A stretch of 64,000 nucleotides of DNA from Mogibacterium neglectum (GTDB lineage: Bacteria > Bacillota > Clostridia > Peptostreptococcales > Anaerovoracaceae): positions 1,612,001 to 1,676,000 of the forward strand of contig NZ_CP128647.1 in NCBI RefSeq assembly GCF_030644205.1. Direction: 5' to 3'. Of this stretch, positions 37,509 through 47,107 are shown one piece after another; the stretch's first letter is position 1, and the number at the start of each line of letters is the position of its first letter. The position numbers were made by a program, and so were the translations under genes. The notes under the pieces are model-generated. The model made no database searches. It was not told the origin of the DNA and was given only the letters and a program-made list of their open reading frames with translations.

Positions 37509-38624
37509 ATGAAAAAACACGCTATTATTCCAATATTTATACCGCACCGAGGCTGTCCCAATGACTGCGTCTTCTGCAATCAGCGGAAAATCACAGCTCG
37601 CACGGCTGCCCCGACTGTAGATGAAGTTAAAAATACGATTGACACGTGGCTCACGACGCTCGGAGAAGTTCCGACGGTCGAAATTGCTTTTTATGGTGGA
37701 AGCTTTACAGGGCTCGAACTCGCTGAACAGAGTTCATACCTCGCTATTGCCAAGGGATATAAGGATAGAGGACTCATCGACAAGATTCACCTTTCGACGC
37801 GCCCTGACTATATAGACAGCGAGATTTTAGACAATCTAAAGGTATACTTGGTTGATACGATTGAGCTCGGAGTTCAGTCTTTCGACGATGAGGTGCTTCG
37901 TAGATCGACTCGCGGACATACAAGCACGGCTGTATACGAAGCTGTCTCACTGATTAAAGAGTATGGATTTGAATTTGGAATCCAGCTGATGATTGGACTT
38001 CCGGGAGATTCTCTTGAAACGTGTATCTATTCAGCAAAAGAGACTGTTAAGCTAAAGCCTTCACTAACCAGGTTATACCCGACCATAGTTATTGATGACA
38101 CAGAGCTACTAAAAATGTATGAGCGCGGTGAATATCAGCCACTAAGCAGAGAAGAAGCCGTTACAAGGACGGTGGCAATGTATAAGATACTCGATGATGC
38201 AGGTATCACGATTATGAGAGTTGGGCTCAAGAGCACTGATATTATCGGTGAAGGTGGATCGATAAACGGCGGAACGTATCACCCTGCTTTCAGGCAGCTC
38301 GTTGAGGGGCGAATAGCGAGAGATAAAATCGAGCCGCAGCTTGATAGGATTGTAGACGAGCTCAGAACATGTACCGAAAAGTCAGGCGAGCTCAAGGTTA
38401 ACCCTTTGCAAGATAGCAATTCAGAAACCGAAGTCTTAAATCAGCAGAGAATAACTCGAGTAAAAGTAGATATTTTCTCTTCTCCTAAGTGGTTTTCAAA
38501 TGCCGTTGGTAACAGCTGCGAGAATAAGAAATATTTTGAAGAAAAATACCCCGAACTAAGTATCAGGTTCAGGGTAGATGACAGCTTGGAAGCTGCACAG
38601 TTCAGAATAAACAGCGATATATAG
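37509..38624 (+). CDS. Radical SAM protein, Elp3-like
   Basis: A 371-aa protein with the radical SAM cluster motif HRGCPNDCVFCNQ (CxxxCxxC, residues 15-23), EIAFYGGSFTGL, IHLSTRPDYID and LGVQSFDDEVLRRSTRGHT. It resembles the Elp3-type N-terminal half with a radical SAM C-terminal extension; the acetyltransferase domain of true Elp3 is absent. Substrate unknown (tRNA-related chemistry is possible). Last gene of the operon. Confidence 0.8.
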   Translation: MKKHAIIPIFIPHRGCPNDCVFCNQRKITARTAAPTVDEVKNTIDTWLTTLGEVPTVEIAFYGGSFTGLELAEQSSYLAIAKGYKDRGLIDKIHLSTRPDYIDSEILDNLKVYLVDTIELGVQSFDDEVLRRSTRGHTSTAVYEAVSLIKEYGFEFGIQLMIGLPGDSLETCIYSAKETVKLKPSLTRLYPTIVIDDTELLKMYERGEYQPLSREEAVTRTVAMYKILDDAGITIMRVGLKSTDIIGEGGSINGGTYHPAFRQLVEGRIARDKIEPQLDRIVDELRTCTEKSGELKVNPLQDSNSETEVLNQQRITRVKVDIFSSPKWFSNAVGNSCENKKYFEEKYPELSIRFRVDDSLEAAQFRINSDI

Positions 38625-38655
38625 CAATGTCTTGCTCTTTAAGGCATTGCTTTTA
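38623..38655 (+). terminator. Terminator after the radical SAM gene
   Basis: AGCAATGTCTT-N7-AAGGCATTGCT, 11-bp stem with one G-T pair, followed by TTTATA. The stem begins in the stop codon. Confidence 0.75.
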
Positions 38656-38668
38656 TAATCATATTATC

Positions 38669-39727
38669 TTAATTAGAGCTAGTATACGTATCGTAGATCT
38701 CTTTATCTACGTATTTCCTTATCTCCATCCAGACCAATTTTGATCTTGATTTTATCTCTGCGCGTGTATCATCATCAAGTTCAATGATTTCTGTTCCGCT
38801 TCTTCTAATAGTATTTATTTGTTTCTGCACACGCTTATCAGCTTGCTTCCTAGCATAAATAGTGGCATTAGCAGCTGCCTCGTCCATAATCTTTTTGTCT
38901 CTCGTTGACAGTGAATTGTAAAAATCTTCATTCATGATAAGTGAAATCATATGTGGTAAATGGTTAGTCTCTATTATATATTTCTGCTGCTCATATAGTT
39001 TGTTGGAAACGATAACCTCATAAGGATTCTCCTGTGCATCTATTGTATGCTGCTGGAGTCCTATATATACCTCAGCAAAACTCATTGGCAGCGGATTTGC
39101 ACCTATACATTTCCAAAATTTTAGATGGTAGCTGTTTTCCATAGTCCTTATTTTTTGACCTTTGAAATCGTTTATACTCTGCACCTTCTTATTTGTGCTC
39201 ATAACGCGAAATCCCTGATCTGCCATCCCAAGTAGATGATACCCACCGTTTCTATAAGTCTTACTTAGGATTTTTCTGAACTCTACATTTTCCAAAGTCT
39301 TCCTATATTCATTCATAGAATTGTGAATTTCTGGCAAATCGAACACTGCAAGATTTGGCATAAATGCAACTTGTGGTCCCGTATTTTGCACAACAAAAGG
39401 GATATCCCCATCGCGACAGCTTTCTAAAAGGTCTCTATCTCCACCTAATGTTGAGTTGGGATAAACTTGGATTTTTATACGCCCGTCGCTTAACCTATAT
39501 ACTTCAGATGAAAATTTTTCTGCATAAAGCTGAGTTACTGTATCCTTTGGACTTGCAGTAGCCAGTGGCAATGCATAATTTTGTTTACTATCAGAACTTA
39601 CAACTTTAGCTATTTTTTTCGCTTTTACCTTGCTATAATCTGTACCATTTGATTCTATAGAGCAGCTTGAAAGAATAAGCAAAGTTATTAGCCATAATAT
39701 TATGGCTAGAATTTTTTTATTTTTCAT
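38669..39727 (-). CDS. TRAP transporter solute-binding lipoprotein (DctP family)
   Basis: A 352-aa protein with a lipoprotein signal (LLILSSCS, lipobox Cys about 22) and the DctP pattern: FSSEVYRLSDGRIKIQVYPN, STLGGDRDLLESC, GQKIRTMENSYHLKFWKCIG and QQHTIDAQENPYEV. It captures organic anions outside the membrane and hands them to the DctQM permease encoded upstream. Ligand not fixed; the adjacent shikimate/quinate genes make a related cyclic acid a candidate. Confidence 0.88.
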   Translation of the reverse strand: MKNKKILAIILWLITLLILSSCSIESNGTDYSKVKAKKIAKVVSSDSKQNYALPLATASPKDTVTQLYAEKFSSEVYRLSDGRIKIQVYPNSTLGGDRDLLESCRDGDIPFVVQNTGPQVAFMPNLAVFDLPEIHNSMNEYRKTLENVEFRKILSKTYRNGGYHLLGMADQGFRVMSTNKKVQSINDFKGQKIRTMENSYHLKFWKCIGANPLPMSFAEVYIGLQQHTIDAQENPYEVIVSNKLYEQQKYIIETNHLPHMISLIMNEDFYNSLSTRDKKIMDEAAANATIYARKQADKRVQKQINTIRRSGTEIIELDDDTRAEIKSRSKLVWMEIRKYVDKEIYDTYTSSN

Positions 39728-39737
39728 TCAATACCTC

Positions 39738-41027
39738 CTATAGCAGAGCCAGCGAAAGAGCTGGTATGAAAGTGATTAGTAGCAATGCTATGAGAAAATA
39801 TCCAATCATAGGCAGAGCTTTTTTTGCAATATCCATAACCGGGACATCCGTAAGGGAACTTGCTATGAATAGATTGACGCCTATAGGTGGTGTGATAAAT
39901 CCTATAGCAAGATTAACGACCATTATGACTCCGAATTGGATAGGGCTCATGCCAATATTCGTAGCTATAGGAAGCAAGATAGGTGTCAAAATTAGTATCG
40001 CCGGCGTTGTATCCATTACCATTCCAACAATGAGCAGAAAGGCGTTTATAACAAGCAATATTATAATCTTGCTGTGAAAATTTGAGTTTATAATCTCACT
40101 AACCGACTGAGGAACCTGCATAAGCGTTATAGCTCTCGAAAAAGCCGTGGAAGCAGCAAGAATAAAGAGTATAGGAGTGAAGGTTCGAATAGCTTCCTTA
40201 AATATGTCTCTAAGATCCTTTATTTGGATGCTTTTATATACTAACAAACTGATAATCAGGGCATAAAACACAGAGATTACAGCAGCCTCTGTAGGTGATG
40301 CAATCCCAGAGTATATACACCCAAGGATAATAACTGGACTCAAAATAGCAAAGAAGCTATCCTTAAATACTTTCCTAAAGCTTCTGCTGTGCAATTTTTT
40401 TACTTCCTTCTGGATCCTAACCTTATCCTCACCATATTTACGGCAATAATAAACTGCATAAATCATTAAGAGGATTCCGATTAGCAGTCCAGGTATTATT
40501 CCAGCAATAAAGAGCTCACTAACCGATGCACCTGATGCCATACCATACATTATAAAAGGAATGCTCGGCGGGATAATAACTCCTAAACCACCCGCAACTG
40601 CAACGATGGCCGTTGTAAATTTAAGATCATACCCAAGCTCTGTAAGTATAGGAATTGTCATGCTACCTACAGCAGCTACCGTCGCTGGTGCAGAACCTGA
40701 AATAGCTCCGTAGAACAAACATGTAGCGATTACCGCGCAAGGCATTCCGGCCGTACGATTTCCAAAAAAATATGCGAATATGTCAAAGAGTTTTTTAGAT
40801 ATTCCGCCTTTCGCCATTATGATTCCAGACAATACAAACATAGGTACTGCAAGAAGAGGGAAGGAATCGAGTCCACCAAACATAGCACGCACCATATATT
40901 TCGCACCTACTGTGAACGATGGGTCTATAAGCGACGGCAAGACTGATGTAATGCCAAGGGCGATACCCACTGGTATGGCAATAATGAGAAGTATAACGAA
41001 TATAATTAATAGCATAGCTATTGGCAT
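39738..41027 (-). CDS. TRAP transporter large permease (DctM)
   Basis: A 429-aa protein with about 12 helices and DctM marks: LDSFPLLAVPMFVLSGIIMA, GAISGSAPATVAAVGSMTIP, VIIPPSIPFIMYG, and LVINAFLLIVGMVMDTTPAI. It is the sodium-driven transport subunit. It starts next to the stop of DctQ and runs into DctP, giving the order Q-M-P. Confidence 0.92.
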   Translation of the reverse strand: MPIAMLLIIFVILLIIAIPVGIALGITSVLPSLIDPSFTVGAKYMVRAMFGGLDSFPLLAVPMFVLSGIIMAKGGISKKLFDIFAYFFGNRTAGMPCAVIATCLFYGAISGSAPATVAAVGSMTIPILTELGYDLKFTTAIVAVAGGLGVIIPPSIPFIMYGMASGASVSELFIAGIIPGLLIGILLMIYAVYYCRKYGEDKVRIQKEVKKLHSRSFRKVFKDSFFAILSPVIILGCIYSGIASPTEAAVISVFYALIISLLVYKSIQIKDLRDIFKEAIRTFTPILFILAASTAFSRAITLMQVPQSVSEIINSNFHSKIIILLVINAFLLIVGMVMDTTPAILILTPILLPIATNIGMSPIQFGVIMVVNLAIGFITPPIGVNLFIASSLTDVPVMDIAKKALPMIGYFLIALLLITFIPALSLALL

Positions 41028-41609
41028 TTATACTTCACCTCCCCCGTTAGTGGAATCAAGGTTTTCTACATTCGCCTTGATAACAGCATCTGTGCTAGAG
41101 TGTTCAGGATGCACGGGATCATAAACATCTTTTCCTATTGTAATTTTAAATTCAATAATCCAGCGCTGCACAATACGAAACGCCACAAGAACAAATGATA
41201 CGAACGGAGCCGCTTGTATAAAGTACATAGGAATCGAGCAGGCAGGAGACACCTGTCCACTCTGAGCTGCAGACATCATATATGAGTATGCAACAGGAAT
41301 CATATATATAAAGAAGATTAACTCAAGGGTATGATTCACAACCTTTATAACTGCGTTGCCGCGCCTAGGAAAAATAGATACTAATTGCTCAATCTTGATA
41401 GATAAGCATTTCTTGCTACAATAGCTAACACTAAGAAATCCACTCCATATAAACATGTAGCGTGTTATTTCCTCAGACCATGATAGAGACATTCCTAGAA
41501 TATAACGCGATATTACCTGTATACCCATAATTAATGTCATCCCGATGAGAAGCCCAATTAACAGAATCTCCTCAAGGCTTTCGTCAAGAATATGAATCAA
41601 TTTCTTCAT
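41028..41609 (-). CDS. TRAP transporter small permease (DctQ)
   Basis: A 193-aa membrane protein with four helices and the DctQ pattern: IGMTLIMGIQVISRYILGMS, LSWSEEITRYMFIWSGFLSV. The C-terminal 45 residues are a hydrophilic tail (HPEHSSTDAVIKANVENLDS) longer than usual. AGGGGAACGG precedes the ATG. First gene of the TRAP operon. Confidence 0.88.
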   Translation of the reverse strand: MKKLIHILDESLEEILLIGLLIGMTLIMGIQVISRYILGMSLSWSEEITRYMFIWSGFLSVSYCSKKCLSIKIEQLVSIFPRRGNAVIKVVNHTLELIFFIYMIPVAYSYMMSAAQSGQVSPACSIPMYFIQAAPFVSFVLVAFRIVQRWIIEFKITIGKDVYDPVHPEHSSTDAVIKANVENLDSTNGGGEV

Positions 41610-41656
41610 ACCGTTCCCCTTTTCAAGTAAAGCATTTACAGGATAGTAAAGGAAAA

Positions 41657-41687
41657 AAGAAAAGACTGGACCCTATCGAATCCAGCC
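41657..41687 (-). terminator. Terminator between aroD and the TRAP operon
   Basis: Minus strand GGCTGGA-N10-TCCAGTC followed by TTTTCTTTTTT. It suggests that the TRAP genes are transcribed apart from aroD. Confidence 0.7.
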
Positions 41688-41707
41688 TCATACGCATTAT
41701 ATATCAC

Positions 41708-42469
41708 TTATAAAGCGTTATGCAACAGTGCGAGCACGGTGCTAAGATCGTTTACTCCCATCTGTCCAGGAGCCGATGCTTTCCCAGCAGCGCCAAATGT
41801 TAATGATGATCCAAATACTTCACCGCAAAGTCTCGAAATAACACCAGTTCCAGCCATAGACATGGTGATGATAGGACGTTCTGCATAATCACTATACATC
41901 TCCTCTGTAGCAGCTAGGAGCGTTAAGACATCTTTCTTGTTTGTTGGCATCACCGCTATCTTAAGAATATCTGCACCTAAATCCTGCATTTTGCGAAGCC
42001 TTGAAATAATGTCATCTTTATCTGGAGTCTTGTCGAAATCATGATTCGAAGCAATTACCTTAACCCCTGCATTGTGAGCTCCGGCGATAATTTTCTTCAC
42101 GACGTCATCTCCAGTGAATACTTCCACATCAATTAAATCAACGTATCCAGTCTCTGCGACCTTGATATTAAACATTGCATAATCATCGATCTCAATAGAC
42201 TTTTCACCACCCTCCTTTGATGTACGGAAAGTCATTAACAATGGAGTATCTCCGAGAACTGCTCTTAGGTCTTTGAGCGTATCTTTTACCTTGCTAAAAT
42301 CAAATACATTCTCAAACCAATCGACACGCCATTCAACTACATCTACCGGGATATTATCGAAGCTCTTTGCCTCTGCCAATATATCTTCTTTAGTCACACC
42401 AACGATAGGTACACAAATCTTAGGTACGCCTGAACCAATTTCAACATTTCTAACTTTCACTGTATTCAT
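41708..42469 (-). CDS. aroD: Type I 3-dehydroquinate dehydratase
   Basis: A 253-aa Schiff-base dehydroquinase. Signature residues: VVEWRVDWFEN (substrate pocket), VIASNHDFDKTP (catalytic His) and ILKIAVMPTNK (Schiff-base Lys), ending with GQMGVNDLSTVLALL. It interconverts 3-dehydroquinate and 3-dehydroshikimate. Placement beside an MFS carrier, LysR regulator and a second shikimate-type enzyme, rather than in an aro biosynthetic operon, points to catabolism. Confidence 0.93.
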   Translation of the reverse strand: MNTVKVRNVEIGSGVPKICVPIVGVTKEDILAEAKSFDNIPVDVVEWRVDWFENVFDFSKVKDTLKDLRAVLGDTPLLMTFRTSKEGGEKSIEIDDYAMFNIKVAETGYVDLIDVEVFTGDDVVKKIIAGAHNAGVKVIASNHDFDKTPDKDDIISRLRKMQDLGADILKIAVMPTNKKDVLTLLAATEEMYSDYAERPIITMSMAGTGVISRLCGEVFGSSLTFGAAGKASAPGQMGVNDLSTVLALLHNAL

Positions 42470-42484
42470 AGCCTTGTGCCTCCT

Positions 42485-43690
42485 CTATTCCTTATTAATT
42501 TCTATCATCTTCGAATAGCGCATATTTACGAATAGTCCAAGTATTACACCCACTGCTGTTAGCACTATATTCATCATCATTACGCCAGATGGACTCATCT
42601 TTGCTGCAGCTGTAAGCAATGTGTAATTGCAAAGAGAAGATGCTATCATAACGAGTGCGGTAACAGTTCCCTTAATCTTAGGGAAAATCATGTTGCATAC
42701 AGATGTCGCAATCTGAAGCAATCCACCGGCTCCTGCCCAACCGATGATAAATGCACCTAAGATACACAATGTCTGAGATTTTACAAGATATACAGAAATC
42801 ATAGTCACTAGACAGATAACTGGGTAAACAAAGATAAAACGAACATCTTTAATCTTCTTAGTTAATAGAGCAGTAAAAATCAGTGCGAGGAAGGTTCCCA
42901 GTGAGTAATATGTCTGCATCTTTGATGGATCTTCCCAACCTACATCCTCTTTAGCAAAGTTTTGCGCACAATTCAGCCATAGCTGGAATGTACCTGTTGT
43001 AGTAAATCCGATAAGAATCATAGCGATGGACTCCACTGAAAAGTGAGTAGTTTTAATGTTCTGAATAAGTCCTTCCTTCTTCTCTTTTTTAGCATCTGCA
43101 TCAGGAAGTGGCAAGAATAATATCAGTGCTGCAAGAATAATATAGCAAACGCCTGCAACATAGAATAGTGTATTATATGACTTCATACCTGCTGCTGTTG
43201 TAGTAACAGTTATTCCTAAAATAAATGGAATCATCATCTGGGAGATAGAAATAAAGAACTTAATTCCCATTGTAGCAACGCTTGGGTTCTTTGAGAATAT
43301 CTCCCCGACACCTGGATAAATTCCTGTATCAAGGAATGAATTTGCTATACCTCCGACGATAGCACAGATATAAGCTATCTGGTATCCACCATGAGATCCA
43401 GCATTGAAGGCTGCCGCTAGACCGATAAGATAAATGGCGTATGAAAGTCCACCTATGATGCAAGAAACGCGTCTTCCCAGTTTATCTGAAAGCGGTCCTG
43501 CGAATGGTAAAGCAATAAGACGTCCTAGTCCAAGTGCCGCCGAAATAGCTGTGATTGCCATAGCCTCGACTCCCCAGCTAGCGGCAAGTGTGTCTTTAAT
43601 AAGTGCTTGACCTAAAATGGCAGCTCCTATACCGTGTAAAAAATAGTTTAAGTACATAACTAATGCACTTGGCAAATACTTCTTGTTCAT
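42485..43690 (-). CDS. MFS transporter, probable shikimate/quinate carrier
   Basis: A 401-aa, 12-helix MFS protein from ATG 43688-43690 (GAGGAGAACAC upstream). Between helices 2 and 3 it has GPLSDKLGRRVSCIIGG, the MFS loop motif. It resembles the sugar-acid/shikimate transporter branch found next to aroD in Listeria. It lies 15 nt before aroD, in one operon, and is divergent from the LysR gene. Confidence 0.8.
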   Translation of the reverse strand: MNKKYLPSALVMYLNYFLHGIGAAILGQALIKDTLAASWGVEAMAITAISAALGLGRLIALPFAGPLSDKLGRRVSCIIGGLSYAIYLIGLAAAFNAGSHGGYQIAYICAIVGGIANSFLDTGIYPGVGEIFSKNPSVATMGIKFFISISQMMIPFILGITVTTTAAGMKSYNTLFYVAGVCYIILAALILFLPLPDADAKKEKKEGLIQNIKTTHFSVESIAMILIGFTTTGTFQLWLNCAQNFAKEDVGWEDPSKMQTYYSLGTFLALIFTALLTKKIKDVRFIFVYPVICLVTMISVYLVKSQTLCILGAFIIGWAGAGGLLQIATSVCNMIFPKIKGTVTALVMIASSLCNYTLLTAAAKMSPSGVMMMNIVLTAVGVILGLFVNMRYSKMIEINKE

Positions 43691-43833
43691 TTGTGTTCTC
43701 CTCATCACAAAGTTGATTTAATAATTCAAATTTCTAAAATGTATCACAGATATATAAACGTCACCTAACTTTATATGTTAAATACTTAACTAATATTTGT
43801 GTATAGTTTATCAATATTTTCAAATGTATTCCA

Positions 43834-43850
43834 ATGCTAATTAATAGCAT
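43834..43850. promoter_or_regulatory. Palindrome in the MFS/LysR divergent region
   Basis: ATGCTA-ATTAA-TAGCAT, perfect 6-bp arms. It lies about midway in the 259-bp gap between the MFS and LysR genes, where LysR regulators bind to control both directions. The remainder of the gap is AT-rich with no other clear signal. Confidence 0.5.
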
Positions 43851-43949
43851 AATTAATGCACTAAAGGTATTGATGATATATAATCACTATAACATAGCAA
43901 ATCTAATTGAATACAAATACATTGAGCATAATATTATCGAGGTGCGACT

Positions 43950-44846
43950 ATGACATTGAATCAATTACGTTATTTTTTAGCGGTGGCTGAACATGAAAAT
44001 TACCGAAAGGCAGCTGAGAAGCTTTATATCTCCCAGCCTTCATTATCGCGCTCAATATCATCTCTCGAGACAGAACTGGGCGTACTGCTGTTCGATAAGA
44101 ATGGCCGAGGAATAGAGCTCACCAAGGAAGGAAGAATATTCCTTATATATGCTGAAAGAATTATTCGTGAATGTGATGTAGCTCTTAACCGAATGCAGGA
44201 AATAGCAAAGGGCGGCGGTCAGATCGATATAGGTTATGTATACCCGTTGGCTAACCATTACATTCCCAATCTCGTTCGATCATTTCTTGCACAGGAAGAT
44301 AATGAAAATATTTCCTTTAACTTTTATCAAGGACATACCCCTGCTATTGTCTCTAAGCTAAAGATTGGTGAACTTGATGTGGGTTTTGGTGGTCACATAC
44401 CTAATGATGAAGATTTGGATTTTTATCCGATTATAAAGGAAGAGCTGGTTATTATAACTCCTAAAGGTCATCCACTTGATGCTCAAGATTTCGTATCTAT
44501 TAATGAACTAAACAACCACCCATTCATTAGTTACGAACGTGGTGCCTGGATGGGAAAATATACGGCGCATTTATGCGAGAAATTATCGCTCTCTCCGAAT
44601 GTTGTCTTCGAATGTCCTGATGAACATTCTATTCATGCCATGGTTTCCGAGGGCTTTGGTATTGCGTTGGTGCCACATATTGATGAATTGGATGAAGAAA
44701 AAATCACTATACATAGTGTTAAAGATGCTGATCTCTATCACCACACATATATGATATGCATGAAGGATCATTTCTTAATGCCAGCTGCCAAACACTTCAA
44801 GGAATATGTAAAATCCTTTTGCAGTAAAGAAAAAGAGGGAGAATAA
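43950..44846 (+). CDS. LysR-family regulator (QuiR-like)
   Basis: A 298-aa LysR protein. N-terminal winged helix: MTLNQLRYFLAVAEHENYRK, LYISQPSLSRSISSLETELG. Residues 90-290 are the effector domain (QIDIGYVYPLANHYIPNLVR, ELDVGFGGHIPNDE, VSEGFGIALVPHI). In Listeria a LysR protein (QuiR) controls shikimate transport and conversion genes in a similar layout; a shikimate-type inducer here is inferred from neighbours. Confidence 0.85.
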   Translation: MTLNQLRYFLAVAEHENYRKAAEKLYISQPSLSRSISSLETELGVLLFDKNGRGIELTKEGRIFLIYAERIIRECDVALNRMQEIAKGGGQIDIGYVYPLANHYIPNLVRSFLAQEDNENISFNFYQGHTPAIVSKLKIGELDVGFGGHIPNDEDLDFYPIIKEELVIITPKGHPLDAQDFVSINELNNHPFISYERGAWMGKYTAHLCEKLSLSPNVVFECPDEHSIHAMVSEGFGIALVPHIDELDEEKITIHSVKDADLYHHTYMICMKDHFLMPAAKHFKEYVKSFCSKEKEGE

Positions 44847-44862
44847 CTTCTCTCTTTTTTTG
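44831..44862 (+). terminator. Terminator after the LysR gene
   Basis: AAAGAGGGAGAA-TAAC-TTCTCTCTTT followed by a T-run; the stem contains the end of the gene. The following 140 bp lead to the flavoprotein gene and hold no other gene. Confidence 0.65.
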
Positions 44863-45005
44863 ATAAACAAATATCAATCAATAGCCTATATGTATCATTA
44901 TTCATACTAAAATGTAATTTTATTTAACAATCTTCTCATATACAATGAACTTATCACAGATATGAAATGGCCTATAAAAATTCTATGGACAAAGAGAGGA
45001 TTATT

Positions 45006-47033
45006 ATGAACAAGAGATATCCGCACATTTTTGAACCTATTACTATTAAACGCACTACTATCAAGAACAGAATCGCTATGACCCCTATGGGTAGCAATTA
45101 TGGCGAAGCAAGTGGCGAAATGAGTAATCGCCATATGAACTATTACAAACTTCGTGCGAAGGGTGGTACAGGGCTTATTATTGTAGAAAATGCTAACGTT
45201 CAGTACCCAGTTGGTTCTAACGGAACAAGTCAGCTGAGAATTGATCATGACAGATTCATGCCTAGACTTTATCAACTGGTTGAAAGTCTTCATAAAGAGG
45301 GTGCTGTTGTCGCTATTCAGATTAACCATGCTGGAGCATCTGCCTCATCTGCAAGAACAGGTGTGCCTACAGTTTCATCCTCAAACATTCCTACAAAAGA
45401 CGGGGGCGAAACGCCACATCCGATGACTAAGGAAGAAATTTTAGAAACGGTAAAAAAATATGGCGAAGCTGCCAAGAGAGCTCAAGCTATCGGCTTCGAT
45501 GCCGTAGAGATTCACTGTGGACACTCTTATCTAATGTCTCAGTTCATCTCGCCTTATTACAATAAACGTGAAGATGAATTCGGAGGTTCTGTAGAAAACC
45601 GCATGAGATTTCCAAGAATGGTACTGGAAGAGGTCCGCAAACAGGTTGGACATTGGTTCCCTATCATCATTAGAATTTCAGCTGAAGAACGTGTTCCTGG
45701 TGGAAATGAATTGAAGGATACTATCGAGTATCTCCAATATCTCGATGAATTCGTAGACATGTATGACGTGTCTGCTGCTCTTAACCCATCACTACAATAT
45801 CAGATTGACTCCAATTTCCTTCCTGATGGTTGGAAACACTATATGGCTAGAGCAGTCAAAGATGCGTATAAGAAGCCTGTAATCAATGCTGGTAATTACA
45901 GGGATCCTGCTGTTGTAGAAGATGTTCTCGCAAGCGGAGATGTAGATATTGTCGGTATCGGTCGTGGACTAATAGCTGATCCAGAGTGGGTAAAAAAAGT
46001 AGAACACGACGAAACAGATCTTCTTCGCAAATGTATCAGCTGCAATGTTGGCTGTGCAGGTAATCGTATAGGTATCAATCGTCCTATCCGTTGCACAGTG
46101 AATCCAGCAGTTCCTGAAGGTGATATATATAAAAAATTGAGAGTAAATAAAAATTGCAATGTAGTAGTGATTGGTGGTGGTACAGCCGGTCTAGAAGCAG
46201 CATGTACTGCTGCAGAAGTAGGTTGCAATGTATTTCTTTTCGAAAAATCCAATAAACTTGGTGGGCTTTCAGAATTTATCTCCGATCTTCCTAGTAAAAC
46301 GAGAATGAAAGACTTTCCAAAATACCTAAGAGCCAGAGCTAAGAGCTTGCCTAATCTATACACTTTTTTGAATACAGAGGCTAGTATAGAGGAAATTAAT
46401 AAATTCCATCCGGATATAGTTGTGAATGCCACAGGATCACATCCTGTATTACCACCGATTCCGGGACTTCGCGAAAATATAGCAGCTGGAAATTTAGATG
46501 ATATCTTCATTATGATAAATAATGTAACAGCTGGAAAGTACCCTGAAAATTTTTGCAAGGGCAAGAAAGTCCTCGTAATGGGCGGTGGTTCTGTAGGTCT
46601 AGATATTATAGAGTATTTTGCACCACTTGGCGCAGACTGTACTATCGTCGACATGCTCCCTACTATTGGTGCGGTTGCAGATCCTATAACTAAGTGCTCA
46701 ATTAGAGAGACTTTTGATGTAAATAACGTAAAACAGTACGTTAATACTGCAATTCAGGAAGTTAAGGAACACTCTATAGTTGTTAAAACTCCTGAAGGCA
46801 ATGTAGAAGAACTTAAATTTGACCTTGGATTCAGTGCCCTTGGTTTGGCCGCATATAATCCAATTCTCAATGATCTTCACAAGGAATACGATGAAACTGA
46901 CGTAGATATTTACAATATCGGGGATTCAGTTCGTGCACGTCATATCATGGAAGGAACAATGGATGGTCGAGCAATCTTAAACGTTCTTGATAAGAGAGGA
47001 CTTCTAGACCTCAGTGAAATTGAGTTAGCCTAA
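45006..47033 (+). CDS. Old Yellow Enzyme-type NADH:flavin oxidoreductase (2,4-dienoyl-CoA reductase-like)
   Basis: A 675-aa three-part flavoprotein from ATG 45006 (GAGAGG upstream). Residues 1-340 are an OYE TIM barrel (GSNYGEASGEMSNRHMNYYK, VEIHCGHSYLMSQFISPYYN, DIVGIGRGLIADPEW). CISCNVGC with a later Cys binds the 4Fe-4S cluster. Residues 380-675 carry FAD and NAD sites (VVVIGGGTAGLEAACTAAE, VLVMGGGSVGLDIIEYF). Such enzymes reduce or form C=C bonds next to carbonyls. Next to aroE and LysR it may act on dehydroshikimate or a cyclohexene carboxylate; the Listeria shikimate locus has a similar gene. Confidence 0.85.
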   Translation: MNKRYPHIFEPITIKRTTIKNRIAMTPMGSNYGEASGEMSNRHMNYYKLRAKGGTGLIIVENANVQYPVGSNGTSQLRIDHDRFMPRLYQLVESLHKEGAVVAIQINHAGASASSARTGVPTVSSSNIPTKDGGETPHPMTKEEILETVKKYGEAAKRAQAIGFDAVEIHCGHSYLMSQFISPYYNKREDEFGGSVENRMRFPRMVLEEVRKQVGHWFPIIIRISAEERVPGGNELKDTIEYLQYLDEFVDMYDVSAALNPSLQYQIDSNFLPDGWKHYMARAVKDAYKKPVINAGNYRDPAVVEDVLASGDVDIVGIGRGLIADPEWVKKVEHDETDLLRKCISCNVGCAGNRIGINRPIRCTVNPAVPEGDIYKKLRVNKNCNVVVIGGGTAGLEAACTAAEVGCNVFLFEKSNKLGGLSEFISDLPSKTRMKDFPKYLRARAKSLPNLYTFLNTEASIEEINKFHPDIVVNATGSHPVLPPIPGLRENIAAGNLDDIFIMINNVTAGKYPENFCKGKKVLVMGGGSVGLDIIEYFAPLGADCTIVDMLPTIGAVADPITKCSIRETFDVNNVKQYVNTAIQEVKEHSIVVKTPEGNVEELKFDLGFSALGLAAYNPILNDLHKEYDETDVDIYNIGDSVRARHIMEGTMDGRAILNVLDKRGLLDLSEIELA

Positions 47034-47107
47034 AGAGTTACCATAGATATATCGACAGTTACTAGTTAATAATTAGATGCCCTAAGCGGGCAAGAAAGAG
47101 GTGTAAA